Shown piece after piece: positions 1 through 6,852 of a DNA stretch of 20,805 nucleotides (its first letter is position 1; each line of letters opens with the position of its first letter). Below the pieces are notes generated by a model. The model did no database searches. It was not told the DNA's origin and saw only the letters and a program-made list of their open reading frames with translations. The translations under genes were made by a program, and so were the position numbers. Origin of the DNA: RUG13615 sp040307715. GTDB lineage: Bacteria; Bacillota; Clostridia; Peptostreptococcales; Anaerovoracaceae. The stretch covers positions 1 to 20,805 of the forward strand of contig JAWRJC010000057.1 of assembly GCA_040307715.1 (NCBI GenBank). Direction: 5' to 3'.

Positions 1-251
1 CACCAGCCCTGCGTGCTGAAGCACATCGAGGCGACGGCTTCTTTCGGCGTGCCGGTCTTTGCGATGACGGTCTTTGTCGCTTTGCAGACGGCGGTCCAGA
101 AGTCCCGCGGATCCTGTTCCGCCCAGCCGATCTTGTCAGAGAAGAGGGGATAGCCTTCTTCTTCGTAGCCGATCAGTGTACCTTCGAGATCCACCAGCGC
201 TGCCTTGACGCCGCTGGTCCCGAAATCGTAAGCCAGGATATACTGTTTCAT
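1..251 (-). CDS. FGGY-family carbohydrate kinase, N-terminal part (cut by window edge)
   Basis: Only the first 83 codons of this ATP-dependent sugar kinase are in the window; the rest lies to the left. The ATG at 251-249 is preceded by GGAGG five bases upstream, which fixes the start. The N-terminus carries the FGGY phosphate-binding motif DFGTSGVK at residues 9-16, and the visible part aligns almost residue for residue with the complete kinase at 5322-6815 (shared YILAYDFGTSGVKAALVD, then AEQDP and AVCKAT). The two are clearly paralogues. Known family members phosphorylate ketoses or polyols such as xylulose, ribulose, fuculose or glycerol. The gene lies 91 bases downstream of the symporter on the same strand, separated by a hairpin. 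The substrate cannot be told from this fragment. Confidence 0.9.
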   Translation of the reverse strand, partial: MKQYILAYDFGTSGVKAALVDLEGTLIGYEEEGYPLFSDKIGWAEQDPRDFWTAVCKATKTVIAKTGTPKEAVASMCFSTQGW

Positions 252-286
252 ACTGCCTCCGTTCTTTAAAGGAGCATATGGTGAAA

Positions 287-314
287 GGCCATCCGTCCCG
301 GGGGACGGATGGCC
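287..314 (-). terminator. Perfect 13-bp hairpin between symporter and kinase (attenuator or weak terminator)
   Basis: The 13-base arms GGCCATCCGTCCC (287-299) and GGGACGGATGGCC (302-314) are exactly complementary, with only two bases between them. It starts 28 bases after the symporter stop on the minus strand. Read in that direction it is followed by only three T residues, so it may be a partial terminator, an RNA-processing or stabilising stem, or both. It would lower kinase expression relative to the transporter. The plus-strand arm has its own hairpin in the same relative place (5178-5215). Confidence 0.6.
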
Positions 315-342
315 GTGTGTGCTGATCATTCGGGATGACCGG

Positions 343-1899
343 TTATTCTTTTGGGATCTCATCCACCGCGTCAGCAACTTCGCCGGCAGCGGCTGCTGCG
401 GCAGCCATTGCTGCTTCGTCAGCCTGCTTCTGCTCGAGCGCCTGCTTCTCTTCCGAGGTCAGGATGCCGCGTTCATGGATCTCTTCGATGATCTTCTCGT
501 ATTGCGGATCACTCAATCCGAAGAAGGCCTGCGTGATCAGGTGGACAACGAGCAGGATGACCGGAGCCATGATGCCGACAAACAGGAGTTTCGACTTCAT
601 GCTCTCATCCATGGACATACCTTCGACATAGCCCATTGCCTGCAGGACGATGCCGAGGAGGAATCCGCCGACCGCGGTACCTGCGGTGAGGGTGAAGCCG
701 TTCAGGGAGTAGATCAGACCGGTCTGGTCACGGTCATACTTCCAAACACCGTAGTCGCAGCACATCGGAAGTTCGATGAAGTAGAAGTTGTAGTACGCAC
801 CGGTGAAGAAGCCGCCGATGACGAATACCCAGAACAGGGCGCCGTAGTGCAGGGAATCCTGCGCCGCGCTGAATTCCATGGTCTTGGCCATGACATAGAA
901 CAAGACGTAGGAAGCGCCTGTCAGCAGAATCCATGCGAGGTATGCTTTATTGGTGCCTCTGCAGATCTTGATGGACGGCTGCATCGCAAGCGCGCCGATG
1001 ACCATGGCGATGGTCGTGCCGGTCAGTGCCGGGGTCGCCATCTCAGGTGTTTCGAAGTAATACTCGAAGACGTAGACCAGTGCCGCGTTGCGGAACGACG
1101 TTACGATATTCAGGATGACGATACCGATAACGACGATGACCGCCGGTTTGTTCTGGAACAGCTGCGCGAGCTGGGTACCCAGCGGGATACGCTTGCCTTC
1201 CTTGGTCTTCTTGATCTCGAGTTCGGGTTTCCACTTGCCGTCCTCAGTCAGCTCGTACTTCTTGGACATCCAGAAGTCGGTCCAGAGGAGGAAGACATAC
1301 GCAACGTCGATGATCACAGCAGCAATGAAGTAACCCATGTTGCTGCCGCCGAACGCATTGACGATCGGCATGAACATGGCGACTGCAGCGACCGATGCCA
1401 GATTGGAAGCAACGGATTTCCAGCCGATCATGTTCGCGCGTTCGCCCTCGTCCTTGGTCATGACGACCAGCTGGCAGTTGATCGGGATGTAGTACAGGGT
1501 GTTACCGACTGCACCAAGCATGCCGTAGCCGACGACGACGAAGATCAGGTTGACTGCGAAGGGGGCGCCGTCGATGCAGGTCCATGTCATCGGCCAGAGG
1601 ATGGCACTGAAGGGCAGGGAGAGCAGCACCCACGAACGGAATTTACCCCATCTGAGGTGGAAGTTGTCGATACACCAGCCGATCAGGATGTCGGTGACGG
1701 CGTCGAACATACGGGCACCGAACATGATCGTGCCGGCAAGAGCCGGGCTCATCTTGACGATGTCGGTGTAGAAATACAGAAGATAATAGCCGATGATGAT
1801 CCAGGGGAACATTGAAACGAAGCCCTGAATACACCAGATGAACTTATCCAGAAGCGGTACCTTCTGGTTCACCAGTGTCGGTGTGTTCTTTTCTGACAT
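343..1899 (-). CDS. GPH-family (MelB-like) sugar:cation symporter, paralogue 1
   Basis: This 518-residue membrane protein belongs to the glycoside-pentoside-hexuronide:cation symporter family of the major facilitator superfamily. The diagnostic stretch after the second membrane segment reads GARMFDAVTD (residues 61-70) and then RWGKFRSW. The two aspartates D66 and D70 match the cation/sugar-binding pair of MelB (D55/D59). Hydrophobic segments span roughly residues 18-460, consistent with 12 helices. From about residue 459 (FFGLSDPQYEK) a 60-residue hydrophilic tail follows, with a run of alanines, longer than is usual in the family. The start ATG (1899-1897) has AAGGAAA six bases upstream. 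It is strongly similar to the symporter at 3533-5164, which is in the opposite orientation. It lies between a lactonase-like gene and a kinase. The transported sugar is unknown. Confidence 0.92.
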   Translation of the reverse strand: MSEKNTPTLVNQKVPLLDKFIWCIQGFVSMFPWIIIGYYLLYFYTDIVKMSPALAGTIMFGARMFDAVTDILIGWCIDNFHLRWGKFRSWVLLSLPFSAILWPMTWTCIDGAPFAVNLIFVVVGYGMLGAVGNTLYYIPINCQLVVMTKDEGERANMIGWKSVASNLASVAAVAMFMPIVNAFGGSNMGYFIAAVIIDVAYVFLLWTDFWMSKKYELTEDGKWKPELEIKKTKEGKRIPLGTQLAQLFQNKPAVIVVIGIVILNIVTSFRNAALVYVFEYYFETPEMATPALTGTTIAMVIGALAMQPSIKICRGTNKAYLAWILLTGASYVLFYVMAKTMEFSAAQDSLHYGALFWVFVIGGFFTGAYYNFYFIELPMCCDYGVWKYDRDQTGLIYSLNGFTLTAGTAVGGFLLGIVLQAMGYVEGMSMDESMKSKLLFVGIMAPVILLVVHLITQAFFGLSDPQYEKIIEEIHERGILTSEEKQALEQKQADEAAMAAAAAAAGEVADAVDEIPKE

Positions 1900-2151
1900 A
1901 ACAGTTTCCTTTCTTTATTCGCTCATTCATTCCAACGAATATCATTGATACGGGTAAAGGATCGCAAGAGTCTTACCATCTCCTTTCACATATCGTATGA
2001 TGCGCCTGCAGAAGCAGGGACGGCCGCTGTGCGGAACATCAATTAGAAATAATACCTAAAACTATATTGCAAGTATAAAATTGTCTGTCTTTAGTTTAAT
2101 AAAGAATGAGGGATTAGTCAATATCAGAAAATAGTGAACCGTTTGCTTTCT
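1900..2151. other. Intergenic leader of symporter 1
   Basis: This 252-base gap separates the lactonase-like gene stop from the symporter 1 start, both on the minus strand. It contains a good promoter (2093-2121) and so a leader of about 190 nt. Two short GC stems are visible in the leader, CCTGC/GCAGG at 2005-2018 and CCGC/GCGG at 2024-2034, without a T-run. I found no convincing small gene, and no riboswitch I can name. Confidence 0.5.
2093..2121 (-). promoter_or_regulatory. Candidate sigma-A promoter for symporter 1
   Basis: On the minus strand, TTGACT (2121-2116) and TAAACT (2098-2093) are separated by exactly 17 bases in an AT-rich stretch. The predicted transcript would start near 2086, giving a leader of about 190 nt before the symporter start at 1899. 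So symporter 1 can be transcribed apart from the upstream lactonase-like gene. Confidence 0.5.
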
Positions 2152-3108
2152 TTAATCTACGAAGAGGCGGCGGATGTTTCCGGCAAGCATGTCACCGATG
2201 GCATTTTCGGAAACGCCGTGTTCTGCGGTCAGAAGAGGGAGATAGGAATCCGCCAGATACCCGAAATAGTGGTTTTCCCAATCAGGCTCAAAAGGCGCTC
2301 CGAGAAAACAGCAGACAGTATCCTGGGACAAGACGATGCGGTCCTCATAGCCAAGATCGGCAAGCCGGCTGATCATCTCCATCGTTTCGGCAACGGCCGG
2401 CCGTTTTTCGTCGATGCTGCCGAGCCTGTCAAACCCGATGAAAAACCCGTCCTGCAGGATCCGCAGGAGTTTGCTCAGATCGCGTTCACCGCACAGATGT
2501 CCGATGACGCAGCGGGATGGGTCCGCACCTGCTTTCAGGAGCAGTTTGGCTTGCTCTTCGGCGAGGATCCCGTTTTCGGTATGTGTATAAATGACGGTGC
2601 CGGTACGCTGCTGCGCCAGCGCGGCACCGCGCAGCAGATGCGATTCCATGGCGGTCATGGGGCCATATCCGGTCGCACATTTGATGAACCCTGCGCAGAT
2701 GCCGGTGTCCCGGATCCCGGCGGTGAGTTCCTGTTCCAGGAGTTCCGCATATTCCCGGACAGCGTCGCCGTGTTTGATGCGGAAATCCCAATAGCCGGGA
2801 GCGGACTTGCCGGACGCGTAATACCCCGTTGCACAGAGGATCGTGAGGCCGGTATGCTTCGCGATCTCACGCAGCAGAAGAGGATCCCGGCCGCAGTCGT
2901 TCGGAGTCGCGTCGAGGACTGTCCGGAATCCCTGCGCAAGCACGGTCCCAGCCGCCCGGATACCTTTTTCCAGTATTCTTTCCCGCCGGACACAGCCGGG
3001 GTGGGAGAGAGCAGCGTCAAAGCCGGGGTATCCGAAGAAGAAGTGCTCGTGAGCGAGCGTTCTGCCAAGTTGCTCCGCCCGTACCGGGCCTGTCACGGTC
3101 TGTACCAT
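2152..3108 (-). CDS. Phosphotriesterase-superfamily hydrolase, probable sugar lactonase
   Basis: This 318-residue protein has the length and metal-ligand pattern of the phosphotriesterase (PTE) branch of the amidohydrolase superfamily, a (beta/alpha)8 barrel with a binuclear metal centre. Visible candidate ligands, in order, are H20 and H22 (LAHEHFF), K143 (FIKCATG, the probable carboxylated lysine), H176 (YTHTENG), H204 (VIGHLCG) and D263 (LSQDTV). Bacterial relatives next to sugar transporters hydrolyse lactones or phosphorylated lactones, and the sugar-gene context favours that over organophosphates. The open frame extends upstream to 3264, but the ATG at 3108-3106 has GGAGGAAA six bases upstream and begins MVQTVTGPV, the normal family N-terminus, so I choose it. 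It is divergent from symporter 2 and upstream of symporter 1. The substrate is not determined. Confidence 0.85.
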   Translation of the reverse strand: MVQTVTGPVRAEQLGRTLAHEHFFFGYPGFDAALSHPGCVRRERILEKGIRAAGTVLAQGFRTVLDATPNDCGRDPLLLREIAKHTGLTILCATGYYASGKSAPGYWDFRIKHGDAVREYAELLEQELTAGIRDTGICAGFIKCATGYGPMTAMESHLLRGAALAQQRTGTVIYTHTENGILAEEQAKLLLKAGADPSRCVIGHLCGERDLSKLLRILQDGFFIGFDRLGSIDEKRPAVAETMEMISRLADLGYEDRIVLSQDTVCCFLGAPFEPDWENHYFGYLADSYLPLLTAEHGVSENAIGDMLAGNIRRLFVD

Positions 3109-3162
3109 CGTATTTCCTCCCTGCATCAGGACTGCGGAACCGGTCGTTCTTTGCTTTACCAC

Positions 3163-3171
3163 TTTATAACA
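3163..3171 (-). promoter_or_regulatory. Candidate extended -10 promoter for the lactonase-like gene
   Basis: On the minus strand TATAAA (3168-3163) is preceded by TGT, giving an extended -10 element, TGnTATAAA. No good -35 hexamer is visible 16-18 bases upstream, which extended -10 promoters can tolerate. The leader to the ATG at 3108 would be about 45-50 nt. Confidence 0.35.
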
Positions 3172-3298
3172 CATTTTCGCGGGGCTGAGAAGTTGCCGTC
3201 TGCACGACCGAGGAGAGGCAACGGGGGAAGGGCCCGTACAAATCCGGTCACGACGGTTTTTCAACGGATTACAGAGCCTTGTATAACCGCTATAAGGA

Positions 3299-3326
3299 TT
3301 GACAATTTTCTGAAAAGGAATATCAT
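3299..3326 (+). promoter_or_regulatory. Strong sigma-A promoter for the symporter 2 arm
   Basis: A perfect TTGACA (3299-3304) and TATCAT (3321-3326, one mismatch to TATAAT) are separated by 16 bases in an AT-rich tract. Transcription would start near 3333, leaving a leader of about 200 nt before the symporter 2 ATG. This is the best promoter-like sequence in the sugar locus. Confidence 0.6.
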
Positions 3327-3389
3327 AAAAATATACTCGGAATATAAAAACGGGTAACAGATCCGGCTGTATCCGCAGATCGGAGCCAA

Positions 3390-3408
3390 CCTATTGTAAG
3401 ATAATAGG
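3390..3408. promoter_or_regulatory. Inverted repeat in the symporter 2 leader, possible operator
   Basis: CCTATT (3390-3395) and AATAGG (3403-3408) form a 6-bp inverted repeat around a 7-base AT-rich centre, about 60 bases downstream of the predicted start site. The position suits a repressor site in the leader. Eight T residues follow at 3417-3424, but the stem is too weak to be a convincing terminator. Confidence 0.25.
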
Positions 3409-3428
3409 AATAGGACTTTTTTTTACCG

Positions 3429-3470
3429 GCAGTCCGGCTGGCTTGCAGACGGCACTGCAGATACCTTTTT
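3429..3470 (+). terminator. Possible leader attenuator of symporter 2
   Basis: GCAGTCCG (3429-3436) can pair with CGGCACTGC (3450-3458) with one bulged base, and five T residues follow at 3466-3470. The structure is imperfect and separated from the T-run by seven bases, so this is only a candidate for conditional termination in the 200-nt leader. Confidence 0.2.
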
Positions 3471-3532
3471 CCGGCGGGCGGATCACGGATGGAGAGTTTG
3501 CATCTTGTTGTCATTGATGGAAGGAGGATGAA

Positions 3533-5164
3533 ATGCAAGAGCAAAACGTCATTCTCGATCAGAAGAAATCGAAGATCCCTCTTGTGGATAAGATCATCTG
3601 GTCTTCGACGGGATTCCTGGCATCCCTGCCGTGGGTCATCGTCGGCTATTATCTGCTGTACTTCTACACAGACATCGTCAAGATGAACCCGGCACTGGCC
3701 GGCACCATCATCTTCGGTGCCCGCATGTTCGACGCCGTCACCGATATCCTGATCGGCTGGTGCATCGACAACTTCCACTTCAAGTGGGGCAAATACCGTT
3801 CCTGGGTCCGCTTCGCGATTCCTGCGAACATCATCCTCTGGCCGATGGTATGGGCATCCGTTGAAGGCGCAGGCGCACTGAACCTGTTCTTCTCGATCCT
3901 CGGCTACGGCTGCATGGGTGCGATCGGTTCCACACTGTACTACATCCCGACCAACTGCCAGCTGATCGTCATGACCAAGGACGAGGGCGAAAGAGCGAAC
4001 CTGGTCGCTTGGAAAGGTGTTGCAGGCAACCTGGCATCGGTCTTTGCGGTCGCGGTCTTTATGCCGATCGTCAACTTCTTCGGCGGCGGCCACTTCGGTT
4101 TCTTTGCCGGTGCGGTCATCATGCTGATCCCGCAGGTCCTGATCCTGTGGCTCGACTACCGCATGGCCAAGAAGTACGAACTCAACGAAGACGGCACCTG
4201 GAAAGCGGAACTCGAGATCAAAAAGGAAGCCGGCAAGCGCATCCCGCTGGTCAAGCAGCTGGCTGAACTGTTCAAGAACCGCCCCGCGGTCGTCGTTGTC
4301 GTCGGTATTTTTGTCATGAACATCGTCATGGCATTCCGCAACTCGGTCGCGGTCTATGTCTTCAACTACTACTTTGAGCAGCCCGACATGGCGACACCTG
4401 CTCTGACCGTCATGACCATCGCTACCTGTCTCGGCGCATTCCTGATGCAGCCGGCGATCAAGATCATGAAGGATACAAACCGCGGCTATGTCATGTGGAC
4501 ATTCCTGACAGCGGCGGTCTACATCCTGTTCTGGGCACTGTGCCGGTACATGGATTTCGCGGCTGCGCAGGCATCCCTGCACTACGGCCTGCTGTTCTGG
4601 CTGTTCGCGCTGACCGGCCTCATGTGCGGTGCATACTACAACTTCTGCTATGTCGAACTCGCTATGGTTGCTGACTATGGTAAGTGGAAGTATCACCGTG
4701 ACCAGTCCGGCCTGATCTACTCCCTGAACGGCTTCTCGCTCACAGCGGCAACGGCGCTCGGCGGATTCTTCCTCGGCATCGCGCTCAACAACATGGGCTA
4801 CGAGGAAGGTATCCAGATGGATGCGGCGATGAAAGCGGGCCTCCTCTGGGTCGGCCTGATGATCCCGTCCTTCCTGACGATCGGCCACGCTGTGCTGCAG
4901 ATGTTCTTCGGTCTGACCGACAAGCAGTACAAGGTCGTCAAGGCGGAACTCGATGCGCGTGAAGCGGAAGAAGAAGCACTCCGTGCACAGGGCATCGACG
5001 TGACCGATATGGCGAATGCGGAGATCGCGGACGTCGCGGCGGCGGAAGCAGCGGCTGTCGAAGCTGCAGCGGAGGCAGTCGAAGAAGTCGTCGGCGATGC
5101 GGCAGAAGCTGTGGAAGAAGCAGCTGAAGCTGCTGAAAAAGCGGTCGACGAGATCGTCGAATAA
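3533..5164 (+). CDS. GPH-family (MelB-like) sugar:cation symporter, paralogue 2
   Basis: This is a 543-residue sugar:cation symporter of the glycoside-pentoside-hexuronide family. The family signature GARMFDAVTD occupies residues 62-71, with D67 and D71 at the positions of MelB D55/D59, followed by KWGKYRSW. Twelve hydrophobic helices are expected between about residues 20 and 457. AAGGAGG lies five bases before the ATG, fixing the start. After FFGLTDKQYK (residue 458 on) comes an 86-residue tail composed almost entirely of Ala, Glu and Val, predicted to be a long amphipathic helix and unusual for the family. It is a clear paralogue of symporter 1, with high DNA identity in the second-helix region. 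It heads the arm kinase-aldolase-phosphatase, so it probably imports that pathway's substrate. Confidence 0.93.
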   Translation: MQEQNVILDQKKSKIPLVDKIIWSSTGFLASLPWVIVGYYLLYFYTDIVKMNPALAGTIIFGARMFDAVTDILIGWCIDNFHFKWGKYRSWVRFAIPANIILWPMVWASVEGAGALNLFFSILGYGCMGAIGSTLYYIPTNCQLIVMTKDEGERANLVAWKGVAGNLASVFAVAVFMPIVNFFGGGHFGFFAGAVIMLIPQVLILWLDYRMAKKYELNEDGTWKAELEIKKEAGKRIPLVKQLAELFKNRPAVVVVVGIFVMNIVMAFRNSVAVYVFNYYFEQPDMATPALTVMTIATCLGAFLMQPAIKIMKDTNRGYVMWTFLTAAVYILFWALCRYMDFAAAQASLHYGLLFWLFALTGLMCGAYYNFCYVELAMVADYGKWKYHRDQSGLIYSLNGFSLTAATALGGFFLGIALNNMGYEEGIQMDAAMKAGLLWVGLMIPSFLTIGHAVLQMFFGLTDKQYKVVKAELDAREAEEEALRAQGIDVTDMANAEIADVAAAEAAAVEAAAEAVEEVVGDAAEAVEEAAEAAEKAVDEIVE

Positions 5165-5177
5165 CTGTCTTTGAGAC

Positions 5178-5215
5178 GAAAGGGTGAAAGGAGGCTCGCC
5201 TCTTTTCACCCTTTT
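5178..5215 (+). terminator. Long-stem terminator between symporter 2 and the kinase
   Basis: The arms around a four-base CTCG loop form about 17 pairs (GAAAGGGTGAAAGGAGG with CCTCTTTTCACCCTTTT, two G-T wobbles), followed by CTTTA. With A-rich and T-rich flanks it could act in both directions. It lies 14 bases after the symporter stop and 107 bases before the kinase, so the kinase-aldolase-phosphatase genes either rely on readthrough or on a promoter I could not recognise at 5216-5321. That gap also holds alternative stems (CCCTG/CAGGG at 5229-5244 and CCTGTC/GACAGG at 5230-5259). Confidence 0.75.
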
Positions 5216-5321
5216 CTTTATGACACCACCCTGTCCGCGCAGGGCATGGCGGTGACAGGAAAAAACAACTTCAACTGCCTGATAACACGGCTGCAGGGAT
5301 CAGCCGGGAAAGGGGTTAACA

Positions 5322-6815
5322 ATGAACGAATACATTCTCGCTTATGACTTTGGAACAAGCGGCGTCAAAGCAGCGCTCGTCGACTTTGAGGGGACTCTGC
5401 TCGGGTACGAGGAGGTCGGCTATCCGCTGATTTCCGAAGCGGTCGGCTACGCGGAGCAGGATCCGGTCCAGTACTGGGATGCAGTATGCAAAGCGACCCG
5501 TACCGTCATCGGTAAAGTCGGTGTTGCCGGAGAGGACGTCGTCGGCATGTCCTTCGGCACGCAGGGCATGGGCATCATTCCGGTGGACGAGGACGGCAAT
5601 GTGCTGTACAACAACATCACGTGGGTCGACAGCCGTGCCAGAGAGCAGGCGGACCGCATGAACGCGAAGGCGGGCGAGAACATTATCGATGCCAGTGACG
5701 TATTGCCAAAGGTCATGTGGCTCAAGCAGTACCGGCCGGAAGTCTACGACAAAGCGAAGTATATCCTTGGCTGTACCGGATATCTGAATATGAAGGCGAC
5801 GGGCAAGATGACCACGGACTTCACAGACGGGCAGGGACTGTACGCCCCGGATAAGGACGTCGAGAAGATGTTCTACAATATGTACGATCTGGCGGAACTG
5901 GATACGGCCAAAGTGCCGCCGCTCATCCCGACCGGCGGCTTTGTCGGCAACCTGACCGAACAGGCAGCGGAAGAACTCGGCGTGACCACAAAAGTCGAGG
6001 TCTACATGGGGGCTGTCGACGTCACCGTTGCGGCGGTCGGCGCGGCGTGCTGCAAAGAGGGCGATGTCCATCTGTATCTCGGTACATCCGGCTGGATCAC
6101 AGCGATGATCGGACCGAAGTTCCTGGCGGATACCAGCACCGGCATCTACCAGCTGCCCGGCCTTGACATCAACAACCTGATCTACGGCGGATGCGTACAG
6201 TCGGCATGCCTGGCATTCAACTGGACGATCGACAACTTCTACCGCAAGGAAAAGGAAGAACTCGGCGGCGGCGTCTTCGAACTGATCGAGAAAGACATCG
6301 AGAACATTCCACCCGGCTCCAACGGCATCATCGCCAGCCCGTGGCTGATGGGAGAGCGCTGCCCGATCATGGATGAGAAGACCAAGGGTGTCTTCATCGG
6401 TGTCAGCAACCTGACAGACCGCGCGGATCTCGTCAATGCGATGCAGGAGAGCATCGGCTACAGCCTGCGCATGCAGATGGATTATTATAAGAATGATACC
6501 GGCAAGTGGCCGAAGAAGATCGGCTCCATCGGCGGCGGTTCACTGAGCGATCACTGGATGCAGATGATGGCGGATATTATGGGCACACCAGTCTACCGTC
6601 CCGCGAACTGCCGGCATTCCGGCGCGATCGGCGCAGCGGCCATCGTTGCGGTCGGTATGGGACGCGTGGGCGTCAACGAAGTCGACAAGTTCGTGCAGGT
6701 AGAGAAGACCTTTGAACCGGATCCGGAAAGAGTCGCCATCTACAATGAGAAGTACGAGACCTGGAAGAAGCTCTATCCGGCTCTGAAGGATCTGTTCGCC
6801 GAGATGGCAGAGTAA
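5322..6815 (+). CDS. FGGY-family carbohydrate kinase
   Basis: This 497-residue cytoplasmic kinase transfers phosphate from ATP to a sugar or polyol. The two-domain FGGY fold is visible: phosphate-binding DFGTSGVK (9-16), a substrate-region motif TWVDSRA (100-106), the likely catalytic base D233 in MGAVDVTV (the same number as in E. coli xylulokinase), the second phosphate loop LGTSGW (253-258) and the adenosine loop GGGS (404-407). Length is normal for xylulokinase-like members. AAAGGGG lies upstream of the ATG. It is followed after 37 bases by a class II aldolase, which suggests the product is a ketose 1- or 5-phosphate that the aldolase cleaves. Its closest visible relative is the truncated kinase at 1-251. 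General databases would probably call it XylB-like, but the substrate cannot be inferred from motifs, so I give no symbol. Confidence 0.93.
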   Translation: MNEYILAYDFGTSGVKAALVDFEGTLLGYEEVGYPLISEAVGYAEQDPVQYWDAVCKATRTVIGKVGVAGEDVVGMSFGTQGMGIIPVDEDGNVLYNNITWVDSRAREQADRMNAKAGENIIDASDVLPKVMWLKQYRPEVYDKAKYILGCTGYLNMKATGKMTTDFTDGQGLYAPDKDVEKMFYNMYDLAELDTAKVPPLIPTGGFVGNLTEQAAEELGVTTKVEVYMGAVDVTVAAVGAACCKEGDVHLYLGTSGWITAMIGPKFLADTSTGIYQLPGLDINNLIYGGCVQSACLAFNWTIDNFYRKEKEELGGGVFELIEKDIENIPPGSNGIIASPWLMGERCPIMDEKTKGVFIGVSNLTDRADLVNAMQESIGYSLRMQMDYYKNDTGKWPKKIGSIGGGSLSDHWMQMMADIMGTPVYRPANCRHSGAIGAAAIVAVGMGRVGVNEVDKFVQVEKTFEPDPERVAIYNEKYETWKKLYPALKDLFAEMAE

Positions 6816-6852
6816 TGCGTTTCTTATGAATTAGCAGTGAGGAGGAATCGCT

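Larger units (their letters stand above)
3109..3532. other. Divergent control region between the two arms of the sugar locus
   Basis: These 424 bases separate the minus-strand lactonase-like gene from the plus-strand symporter 2. They hold an extended -10 element facing left (3163-3171), a strong promoter facing right (3299-3326), a small inverted repeat CCTATT-7-AATAGG (3390-3408) followed by eight T residues (3417-3424), and a weak hairpin plus T-run (3429-3470). I found no supported gene: the short frames here lack suitable ribosome binding sites or overlap the symporter out of frame. No clear cre (catabolite repression) site was found. Confidence 0.55.

Noticed and set aside
319..1815. 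Long plus-strand open frame (498 codons) opposite symporter 1
   Set aside because: It lies antisense to a clear symporter gene, has no ribosome binding site, and its translation is a low-complexity Asp/Val/Arg-rich product typical of a shadow of a GC-rich membrane gene.
1960..2000. Tiny frame starting at an AAAGGAGATG in the symporter 1 leader (about 18 codons)
   Set aside because: The purine-rich sequence abuts the ATG with no spacing, so initiation is unlikely, and the peptide has no notable feature.
3109..3264. N-terminal extension of the lactonase-like protein by 52 codons
   Set aside because: The extension is Arg/Ser-rich and unlike the family, and the internal ATG at 3108 has a well-spaced GGAGG.
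2134..3357. Plus-strand open frame of 407 codons opposite the lactonase-like gene
   Set aside because: Antisense shadow: the minus-strand protein has the ordered metal ligands and a good ribosome binding site, and this frame has neither.
3489..3686. Small 65-codon frame overlapping the symporter 2 start
   Set aside because: It runs out of frame into the symporter, has no ribosome binding site of its own and no recognisable product.
3323..5209. Minus-strand open frame of 628 codons opposite symporter 2
   Set aside because: Antisense shadow with Arg/Asp/His-rich composition and no family motif; the plus-strand symporter is unambiguous.
1..6815. Mirror modules interpreted as a composite transposon
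   Set aside because: No transposase, terminal inverted repeats or target duplications are visible; the symmetry is explained by duplicated transporter-kinase genes.
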